Positions 1 to 5,272 of a DNA stretch of 10,544 nucleotides are shown piece by piece; positions within the stretch are counted from its first letter, which is position 1; every line of letters begins with the position of its first letter. The position numbers and the translations under genes are program-made. Origin of the DNA: JBFGFG01 sp041627475 (lineage in GTDB: Bacteria > Actinomycetota > Nitriliruptoria > Nitriliruptorales > Nitriliruptoraceae); the NCBI GenBank assembly GCA_041627475.1, contig JBFKQZ010000094.1, positions 1 through 10,544 on the forward strand, read 5' to 3'. The notes beneath the pieces were generated by a model. It worked only from the letters and a program-made list of their open reading frames with translations, did no database searches and was not told the DNA's origin.

Positions 1-627
1 CGAAGCAGGCGAGATGTACGCGCCGGGGGCGAGCACGCGGACGTCGAACGCTGCCTCGGCCCACACGGCGACGTCCCGGGCCAGCACGACCTTGTCGAGC
101 TCTCCCGCCTCGATGCGGTCGACGGCGGCGGCGACCGCCTCGAGCCAGCGGACGTCGGGCACCGACGCCCCGGCGTGGCGGGGCCGGTCGGCCTCGGGGG
201 CGTGCTCGGGGTGCGTGACCGGGGGCAGCGGGTCCGCGGCGAAGGCGGCCTCGACCTCGTCCGCCGGACCGATGCGGGTGACCCAGCTCGTCGTGCCCTG
301 CCGCCCGACGACGACCTCGGGGACGACGAGCACCGACCCCACGGCCGTCGTGGCGAACGTGAAGCTCCCGAACGCGACCGGGCCGGTCCCGGGTCCGCCG
401 ACCTCGTCGTGGACGTCGAGCCGGCCGACCAGGTCGTGGAAGGCGGCCTCGGCGACCGCCACTCGGTCCGGGCTCGCCGGCGCGTCGACGCGCAGCGCGG
501 TCCCGGCACCGACGAGGCCGTCACGGCCGGTCACCCACGCGACCCCACCACGAGCGGGGACGCGATCGAGCAGGGGACCGGGGTCCGGCACCGCCCGCGT
601 GACGCAGACGAGGTCGGCGGCGCTCAT
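1..627 (-). CDS. menF: Isochorismate synthase, N-terminal part (runs off left edge)
   Basis: Converts chorismate to isochorismate, the entry step of menaquinone synthesis (cytoplasmic, Mg2+-dependent). The 209 visible residues start at ATG 627-625 and reach base 1 without a stop, so the C-terminal catalytic half is missing. Two family landmarks are readable: an AFGSFTF segment in the middle of the fragment and the KVVLARDV strand near its end. The lysine of that strand (K179 here) aligns with the lysine known as the water-activating base in EntC/MenF enzymes. The start is preceded by AGGGCGG as a modest ribosome site. The gene begins 37 bases after the stop of the MerR-like gene on the same strand, so the two are probably co-transcribed. 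Other chorismate-binding enzymes (salicylate or anthranilate synthases) share this fold, but the menaquinone neighbours favour MenF. Confidence 0.82.
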   Translation of the reverse strand, partial: MSAADLVCVTRAVPDPGPLLDRVPARGGVAWVTGRDGLVGAGTALRVDAPASPDRVAVAEAAFHDLVGRLDVHDEVGGPGTGPVAFGSFTFATTAVGSVLVVPEVVVGRQGTTSWVTRIGPADEVEAAFAADPLPPVTHPEHAPEADRPRHAGASVPDVRWLEAVAAAVDRIEAGELDKVVLARDVAVWAEAAFDVRVLAPGAYISPAS

Positions 628-664
628 GCGTGACCGCCCTGCTCGCGTCCCGCGGCGACGTCGG

Positions 665-1153
665 TCACAGGTCCGCCACCTCGGCCACCCGGGCACGTGC
701 GGCGGCGGCCACCAGCTGGCCGAAGCGGGCACCGACGAGTCGCTCGGCCTCCGGCAGCATCACCTCGAAGCGCTCGACGAGCGTCGTCGCCGCGGCGTCC
801 TCGTCCTCGGTCGTCCCGCGGACGGGGTCGCGGACGAAGCCGAGGAAGAGCTCGACGGCGTCCTCGGCGATGTCGGCCAGGGCGGCGTCGGCCTCGCGGG
901 CGAGCTGGAGCAGCTCGTCGAGCGGCAGTCCCGCCTCGAGCAGGGCGAGTCCGGACCGCACCGGTCCGAGGTCGCGTTCGCTGAAGCGGCCCTCGTCGCG
1001 TTCGGGCAGCAGACCCTCCCGCGCGAGCGCCTCGAGCAGCGGCAGTGACAGGTCCGAGCGCGCCGCGAGCTCCTCGAGCGACAGCAGGTCGCCCGCGTCC
1101 TCGCGCAGCGCACGCGCGAGGGCCGCGTCGGCGGGCTCCAGGGGCTCGGTCAC
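665..1153 (-). CDS. MerR-like helix-turn-helix protein
   Basis: A 162-residue, all-helical, acidic protein starting at GTG 1153-1151, with CGGAGA upstream as ribosome site. Residues about 24-75 follow the MerR DNA-binding pattern: a helix-turn-helix (SLEELAARSDLSLPLLEALA), then EGLLPERDEGRFSERDL, then a helix rich in Leu (GLPLDELLQLAREADAAL). The usual LRYYE stretch of classical MerR proteins is replaced by LEALARE, so DNA binding is not assured. The C-terminal half shows no metal-binding cysteines (there are none in the protein) and looks like a helical dimerisation or effector region. The pattern also resembles the N-terminal regulatory domain found in some actinobacterial adenylate cyclases, here without a cyclase domain. 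It lies directly upstream of menF on the same strand. A role in regulating menaquinone genes is only an inference from position. Confidence 0.7.
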   Translation of the reverse strand: MTEPLEPADAALARALREDAGDLLSLEELAARSDLSLPLLEALAREGLLPERDEGRFSERDLGPVRSGLALLEAGLPLDELLQLAREADAALADIAEDAVELFLGFVRDPVRGTTEDEDAAATTLVERFEVMLPEAERLVGARFGQLVAAAARARVAEVADL

Positions 1154-1183
1154 CGCTGCTGTCTCCGGTCGGGTCGGTCCACG

Positions 1184-1189
1184 AGGCTA
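1184..1189 (-). promoter_or_regulatory. Putative -10 element for the MerR-like gene and menF
   Basis: On the minus strand this reads TAGCCT, fitting the actinobacterial TAnnnT form of the -10 box. It would place transcription start near 1177 and leave a leader of about 24 bases before GTG 1153. The same hexamer occurs upstream of menG. No convincing -35 box is visible, because the spacing where it would sit is taken by a GC-rich hairpin. Confidence 0.3.
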
Positions 1190-1191
1190 CG

Positions 1192-1208
1192 GCCGGCCGG
1201 GGGCCGGC
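1192..1208 (-). terminator. GC hairpin after the acidic-protein gene
   Basis: GCCGGCC-GGG-GGCCGGC is a perfect 7-bp all-GC stem with a 3-base loop, 25 bases beyond the TGA of the acidic-protein gene when read on the minus strand. There is no T-tract, as is common for actinobacterial hairpin terminators. It also sits just upstream of the next putative promoter, as expected for a gene boundary. GC-rich sequence makes chance stems frequent, so the call is tentative. Confidence 0.4.
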
Positions 1209-1232
1209 GGCACACCGGACGATCGACCGGCG

Positions 1233-3299
1233 TCAGCGCCCGAAGAGACCGCGCTTCTTCGGCTTCGACGCGAAGTTCATGCCCGCGGGTGTGGGCGTCG
1301 CCTCCGGCTCGGGTGCCTCGTCGTCGGTGGGTGCCTCGTCGTCGGTCTCCGCGTCGGCGACCGGCGCGTCAGGAGCCGGCTCGTCGGTCTCGCCCGCCGC
1401 GGGTGCGTCGGGCGGCGGGGCGTCCGCGAGCAGGTCGGCCGGGGCCGGCGCCGGTGCACCCGTGGGCGGTGGCATGCCGGCGAGGTCGGTCGGGGAGGAC
1501 GCGGGCTCGACGGTCGCGGGGTCGTCGGTCGGTGCGTCCTCGGCCGCTGCCGGCGCCGTGTCGCCGATGTCGTCGAACTGGTCGAGGCCGGCGAGCGCGT
1601 CGTCGAGCCCGCCGAGGTCCTCGAGCCCGTCGAGGTCGTCGAGCGCGTCGAGCGCTTCGTCACCACCGCTGTCGGCGGGGAGGCCGCTGACCGGCCCGAG
1701 GTCACCGAGGAGGTCGTCGATCACGTCCCCGAGCGCGGCGTTCTCCGTCTGGAACGGCGGGTCAGGCTCGCGGGTCGGTGCGAGCGGTTCGTCGTCCGGG
1801 AGGAACCCGTCGTCGTCACCGACAACGGTCGTGAAGCCGTCCGGTGCGTCGTCGTCCGTGTCCGCATCGTCGCCCGCCGCGTCGTCCGGCACGTCGAAGA
1901 CGTCCGACTCCCCGGTCGGGACCGGGTCGAGCGACCACGTCGCAGGCTCGTCGGCGAGGTCGTGCCAGCCGGTGTCGGCGCGTGGCGTGGCGGTCTCGGC
2001 GAGCGTCGGCCCTTCGGCCGCGTCGGTGTCGGGCCCGTCGGCCGCGTCGGTGTCGGGGCCGTCGGCCGCGTCGATGTCGGGCCCTTCGGCCGCGTCGTCG
2101 ACCGGCTCGTCGCCCGCGCTGTCCTCGTCCCACGAGGACCCGCCGACGTCGAACGTCCACGCCGCGTCGTCGGTCGCCGCGTCCGCCGGCGTCTCGTCCG
2201 GCGCGCTCGGCGCCGACCAGGGCTCGTCGTCGGTGTCCGCGCCCCAGGCGGGCTCCTCGGCCTCCTCGGTGCCCCAGCCCGGCTCGTCGTCACCGCCAGC
2301 TGCGGCCCAGAGGGCGTTCGCGTCGTCGTCGGGCAGCGATGCCGTCGCCCAGACGTCCCCGTCGCCGTCGTCGGCCACGTCGGGTTCCTCGCTCACGGGG
2401 TCCTCCTGCGGTGCGGCCGCGTGTGCAGCACCGTCATCGGCAGCATCGTCGTCCGGCATGAACGCCGCGAGCACCTCGTCGTCGGTGTCCTCGTCGCGCG
2501 CGTCCGCGTCCGGTTCGTCGGGTGTCGGGCCGTCGTCGTCGGGCGTCGCCTCGTCGAACGCGAAGGCGAACAGGTCGGGCTCGTCACGGCCCGCCGTCGG
2601 GACGTGGTCGGGCACCTCGGCCGGCGCGGTGGTGGCCGGCCCGGCGGCGAAGCGGAAGGGCTCGGGGTCGTCCTCGTCGTCCTCGTCGGCGACCGGTTCG
2701 CCCCAGACCGGGTCGTCCTCGACCGGGTCGGCCTCGACCGGGTCGTCCTCGACCGGGTGGTCCCCGGCCGCGGTCCCGGTTCCGGCCACTGCGGTGTCGG
2801 TGTCCACCGCTGGCGCGTCCTGGGTGGCGGCCGGCGTGACGTCGTCCTCGTCGTCGACCGAGAGCTTGAAGACCTCGGGCTCGTCGTCGTCCTCGTCCGC
2901 GTCGAGGCCGATCGTCGGGTCGGCTGCGGGCGGCGGCATGCGCGTCGGGTTCTGCCACTCCTCCTCGGGGCCGAGGACGTCGTCGAAGACGTGGCTGCCG
3001 CGATGGCGGTCCTGTGCTGCCGACCACACGGCGTCGAGGTCCTCGTCGTCCTCCGTGCTGCCCCAGACGTCACTGCTGCGGTCCACCGGTGCGGTGCCCG
3101 TCGCCTCCCGGACGGCCTGCTCCGCGGCCGTCCGCGAGGCCTCGTCGATCAGGTCGGCGATGCTCTCCACGCCGCCGGGCAGGACCGCTGCCTGCGCGTC
3201 GTCCTCGGCGTCCTCGGGGGACACGTCCGCGTCGGAGGGGTCGAGCTCCTCGTCGGGATCGGTCGACATCCGGAACGGTTCCGGCTCTCCGTCCGTCAC
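1233..3299 (-). CDS. Large acidic, Trp-containing disordered protein, unknown function
   Basis: No family recognised. The 688-residue product is dominated by Asp, Glu, Ala and Pro. I see no Cys or Tyr and only four Lys, three of them in the basic C-terminal tail MNFASKPKKRGLFGR (674-688). There is no signal peptide or membrane segment, so it is probably cytoplasmic and largely disordered. Thirteen Trp residues are scattered in Asp-rich contexts. Short predicted helices lie at about 44-66 and in the Leu/Asp-rich stretch LDALDDLDGLEDLGGLDDAL near the C-terminus. Repeats include an EPxxF motif with Phe at 9, 144, 215 and 244, a paired W-acidic-W unit at 77-95 and 315-334, and tandem EDDPV and DGPDTDAA blocks. 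GTG 3299 was chosen because GGGAGG lies 5 bases upstream; the later ATG at 3269 has no such site. It is transcribed divergently from menG. The frame stays open upstream to 4202, but that part is antisense to menG. Confidence 0.8.
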   Translation of the reverse strand: MTDGEPEPFRMSTDPDEELDPSDADVSPEDAEDDAQAAVLPGGVESIADLIDEASRTAAEQAVREATGTAPVDRSSDVWGSTEDDEDLDAVWSAAQDRHRGSHVFDDVLGPEEEWQNPTRMPPPAADPTIGLDADEDDDEPEVFKLSVDDEDDVTPAATQDAPAVDTDTAVAGTGTAAGDHPVEDDPVEADPVEDDPVWGEPVADEDDEDDPEPFRFAAGPATTAPAEVPDHVPTAGRDEPDLFAFAFDEATPDDDGPTPDEPDADARDEDTDDEVLAAFMPDDDAADDGAAHAAAPQEDPVSEEPDVADDGDGDVWATASLPDDDANALWAAAGGDDEPGWGTEEAEEPAWGADTDDEPWSAPSAPDETPADAATDDAAWTFDVGGSSWDEDSAGDEPVDDAAEGPDIDAADGPDTDAADGPDTDAAEGPTLAETATPRADTGWHDLADEPATWSLDPVPTGESDVFDVPDDAAGDDADTDDDAPDGFTTVVGDDDGFLPDDEPLAPTREPDPPFQTENAALGDVIDDLLGDLGPVSGLPADSGGDEALDALDDLDGLEDLGGLDDALAGLDQFDDIGDTAPAAAEDAPTDDPATVEPASSPTDLAGMPPPTGAPAPAPADLLADAPPPDAPAAGETDEPAPDAPVADAETDDEAPTDDEAPEPEATPTPAGMNFASKPKKRGLFGR
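2008..2097 (-). repeat. Four imperfect 24-bp tandem units in the acidic-protein gene
   Basis: About 3.75 units of 24 bp, each differing at one to a few bases. In the reading frame they encode an 8-residue repeat of the type DGPDTDAA (variants EGP and DID), at about residues 401-431. The period is a multiple of three, so copy-number change would keep the frame. Confidence 0.85.
2706..2758 (-). repeat. 15-bp tandem units in the acidic-protein gene
   Basis: Three full units of GACCGGGTCGTCCTC (plus-strand reading, one base changed in the middle copy) and a partial fourth. They encode the run PVEDDPVEADPVEDDPVW on the minus strand, residues about 182-199. The period is again a multiple of three. 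Confidence 0.85.
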
Positions 3300-3324
3300 G
3301 CCTGCCTCCCTCGCGAGCTCCCAC

Positions 3325-3392
3325 GGTGGCCACCCGGCCACGGCCCGTGGATCGAACCATGGCGGACGGACATCCCGGTGTCCATCGAACCA
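3325..3392. promoter_or_regulatory. Operator-like repeat cluster between divergent genes
   Basis: Three elements lie in the 153-bp divergent region. GGTGGCCACC (3325-3334) is a perfect palindrome. ATCGAACCA occurs twice as a direct repeat (3351-3359 and 3384-3392), 33 bp start to start. Between the copies sits the inverted repeat GGACA-N6-TGTCC (3368-3372 and 3379-3383). The cluster lies upstream of both the acidic-protein gene and menG and could bind a regulator controlling one or both. No known regulator is recognised. Confidence 0.4.
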
Positions 3393-3404
3393 CGTGCACG
3401 TCGT

Positions 3405-3410
3405 TAGCCT
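3405..3410 (+). promoter_or_regulatory. Putative -10 element for menG
   Basis: TAGCCT fits TAnnnT and is identical to the hexamer ahead of the MerR-like gene. It predicts a start near 3417 and a leader of about 36 bases. No clear -35 box is seen; the end of the GGACA/TGTCC inverted repeat lies about 20 bases upstream. Confidence 0.35.
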
Positions 3411-3452
3411 GCCAGCCGCGACCGTTGTGTCGCCTGAACCGAGGACCACATC

Positions 3453-4232
3453 GTGACCGCGTCCACCGAGACCGCCGCCGACGGCCCCGCCGAGCGGGGC
3501 GAGCCGGTCCTGCCCGCAGCCGGGCAGGAGGGCAAGGACGCGGCCCTGGTCCAGGCGATGTTCGACCGGGTGGCGCGGCGCTACGACCTCGCCAACGCCG
3601 TCCTCTCCCTGGGTCAGGACCGCCACTGGCGCCGGGTCACGGCGGACGCCGCGATGCCGGCCGGAGGGGTCGTCCTCGACGTCGCCTCGGGGCCCGGCGA
3701 GGTCGCGATCGAGCTGCTGAAGCGCGGTGCCCAGCACGTCGTGGCCGCCGACCTCTCGCTCGGGATGCTGCAGGAGGGTGCGCGCCGCCACCCCGACGCC
3801 GACCGCATCGGGCTGTCGTTCGTCGCCGCCGACGCGACCCGGCTGCCCTTCGCCGACGACACGTTCGACGCGGTGACGATCTCGTTCGGGCTGCGCAACG
3901 TCGTCGAGCCGCAGCGTGCGCTCGCTGAGTTCGCGCGGGTCGCGCGGCCGGGCGCACGGCTGGTCGTCGCGGAGTTCGCCGCGCCGACGTGGACCCCGTT
4001 CCGCCGGGTCTACCTCGAGTACCTGATGAAGGCGCTGCCGCGGATCGCCGAGGTCGTCAGCTCCGACCCCCGGGCCTACACCTACCTCGCCGAGTCGATC
4101 CGGGCGTGGCCCGACCGCCGCACCATCGCCGACTGGATGCAGGACGCCGGTTGGCAGCAGGTGCAGGTCAAGGACCTGTCGGGTGGCATCGTGGCCGTCC
4201 ACCGCGGTGTGCTCGCCGGGGACGACGCCTGA
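3453..4232 (+). CDS. menG: Demethylmenaquinone methyltransferase
   Basis: Transfers the methyl group of S-adenosylmethionine to the ring of demethylmenaquinone, the last ring step of menaquinone synthesis (UbiE/MenG family, cytoplasmic face of the membrane). The 259-residue product has the family N-terminal signature FDRVARRYDLANAVLSLG (37-54), the SAM-binding motif DVASGPGE (76-83), LPFADDTFDAV, and the UbiE signature ISFGLRNV. The end (WPDRRTIADWMQDAGW, then a Gly-rich strand) is also typical. It is about 25 residues longer than usual because of an N-terminal Ala/Glu-rich leader. Start GTG 3453 has GAGGA 7 bases upstream. Ubiquinone use is unlikely given the actinobacterial setting and the menF-like gene nearby. 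The gene overlaps the next one if the lipoprotein begins at CTG 4229. Confidence 0.93.
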   Translation: MTASTETAADGPAERGEPVLPAAGQEGKDAALVQAMFDRVARRYDLANAVLSLGQDRHWRRVTADAAMPAGGVVLDVASGPGEVAIELLKRGAQHVVAADLSLGMLQEGARRHPDADRIGLSFVAADATRLPFADDTFDAVTISFGLRNVVEPQRALAEFARVARPGARLVVAEFAAPTWTPFRRVYLEYLMKALPRIAEVVSSDPRAYTYLAESIRAWPDRRTIADWMQDAGWQQVQVKDLSGGIVAVHRGVLAGDDA

Positions 4233-5197
4233 GGCCCCGGGCGCGTCGCTGGTCGGCCGTCGTGGCGGTCGTGGCGGTCGCGCTCGGGGGGTGCGGCACG
4301 TCGGAGGACGCCCAGCGCCGGGCGGTGCTCGACGAGGCCGTGGCCGCGACCGTCGCCGAGACCCTCGCGTTCAACCTCACGATCGACGCGCCGGACACCG
4401 CGCTCGCCGGGTTCGGCGAGGCGGCGGGACCACTGGCCGAGCTGCTGGCGGGGTCGTCGGCTGCGGGCGTCGTCGAGGACGACCGCATCGCGGTCGGCCT
4501 CGCGGTCGCCGGTCTGGACCTCGTCCAGGTGCGCGTGACCGGACCGGGCGAGCAGTTCGTGCGCTTCGACCTCGGCGCGCTGGCCGAGCTCGCCACGGGC
4601 ACCGACAACGCCATCGGGGCGCGTCTCGAGGCAGCGCTCGACGAGGCCGGGCTGGACGGACCGGCCCGTGAGGCCGTGCTCGCGGCCGCGGGCGGGGAGT
4701 GGGTCCGCCTGGCCACGGACGGCGACGACGCCGACGACGTCGCGGACGCCGGGACGTCGGTCCGTTCCGCACTGGAACGGCTGCTGCTGGCCGCCGAGCC
4801 CGTGGGGCACGAGGGTGACCTCGGGGCGGACCCGTTCGACGGGCAGCTCGACGTCCGGGTCGACCCGGCGCGCGCCGTCGCCGTCGCCGGTGCCGCGCTC
4901 GCCGGCGTGGTGCCCGGCGACCTGCCGACGCCGGACACCGACGAGGCGCTGGAGGGGCGGCTGCTGGTGGCCGACGGTCGCATCCGGGCGTTCGTCCTGG
5001 AGCTCGGACCGCTGGCCTCGTCGCTGGAGGAGCCGGTGGACGACGTCGAGGACGTCGAGCTCGTGCTCGACCTCCGCGTCCTCGACACCGGCGAGGACCT
5101 GGTCCGGGCGCCGGAGGTCCGGGCGACCGTCACGCTGCGGGAGCTCCAGCGCGCGGTCGATGCGCTGGGGGATCTGACGGCCGAGGACGCGCCCTAA
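4229..5197 (+). CDS. Putative lipoprotein, unknown function, likely CTG start
   Basis: A 322-residue acidic, secreted and membrane-anchored protein. The signal peptide is clear: Arg-rich n-region RPRARRW, hydrophobic core SAVVAVVAVA, and lipobox LGGC with the lipidated Cys at residue 22. No ATG, GTG or TTG lies in a suitable place. The GTGs at 4262 and 4271 would remove the positive n-region, while CTG 4229 overlaps the menG stop in a CTGA arrangement and has GGGGA 6 bases upstream. The mature part has an Ala/Glu helix (VLDEAVAATVAETLAF), alternating beta-like stretches (FNLTIDA, LVQVRVTG, FVRFDLG), then ANALYTIC-scale helices and strands near the C-terminus (VELVLDLRVLD, EVRATVTLREL). This layout recalls LppX/LprG-type lipoproteins, but similarity is too weak to assign. 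Translational coupling to menG suggests a linked role in quinone or lipid handling; this is inference. Confidence 0.72.
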   Translation: MRPRARRWSAVVAVVAVALGGCGTSEDAQRRAVLDEAVAATVAETLAFNLTIDAPDTALAGFGEAAGPLAELLAGSSAAGVVEDDRIAVGLAVAGLDLVQVRVTGPGEQFVRFDLGALAELATGTDNAIGARLEAALDEAGLDGPAREAVLAAAGGEWVRLATDGDDADDVADAGTSVRSALERLLLAAEPVGHEGDLGADPFDGQLDVRVDPARAVAVAGAALAGVVPGDLPTPDTDEALEGRLLVADGRIRAFVLELGPLASSLEEPVDDVEDVELVLDLRVLDTGEDLVRAPEVRATVTLRELQRAVDALGDLTAEDAP

Positions 5198-5226
5198 CGT
5201 CCACCCCTGCGTCGTCGTGCCACCGC

Positions 5227-5232
5227 TACGCT
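5227..5232 (+). promoter_or_regulatory. Putative -10 element for menJ (and perhaps nuo)
   Basis: TACGCT fits TAnnnT. It predicts transcription start near 5239, inside the adjacent Rex-type palindrome, and a leader of about 34 bases. No recognisable -35 box is present at the expected spacing. Confidence 0.4.
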
Positions 5233-5249
5233 CGTGAAACGCTTCACAA
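5232..5249. promoter_or_regulatory. Rex-type redox operator
   Basis: The 18 bp TCGTGAAACGCTTCACAA match the Rex operator consensus TTGTGAA-N4-TTCACAA at 13 of its 14 defined positions; only the second base differs. Rex is the NADH/NAD+-sensing repressor. It leaves DNA when NADH is high and is known in Streptomyces to control cyd and nuo genes. The site begins at the last base of the putative -10 and covers the predicted transcription start, a good position for repression. It lies 23 bases before the menJ start codon. No rex gene is in the window. Confidence 0.78.
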
Positions 5250-5272
5250 GCACCGTCCGCAGTGAGGGAGTC

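Noticed and set aside
14..1048. Plus-strand 344-codon frame at the left edge
   Set aside because: The minus strand here encodes recognisable isochorismate synthase and a MerR-like protein; the plus frame is a Ser/Thr/Arg-rich shadow.
630..3456. Very long plus-strand open frames (over 800 codons) opposite the acidic-protein gene
   Set aside because: Their translations are monotonous Ser/Ala/Arg/Val runs without domains. They are antisense to a gene with a good ribosome site and arise from the GC-rich Asp/Ala codon pattern.
3300..4202. N-terminal 301-residue extension of the acidic protein in the same frame
   Set aside because: It is fully antisense to menG and the divergent region, and GTG 3299 has a strong GGGAGG site.
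5234..5272. Earlier GTG start for menJ
   Set aside because: It lies inside the Rex-type palindrome and ahead of the predicted transcription start, and adds residues with no family counterpart; ATG 5273 has its own GAGGGAG.
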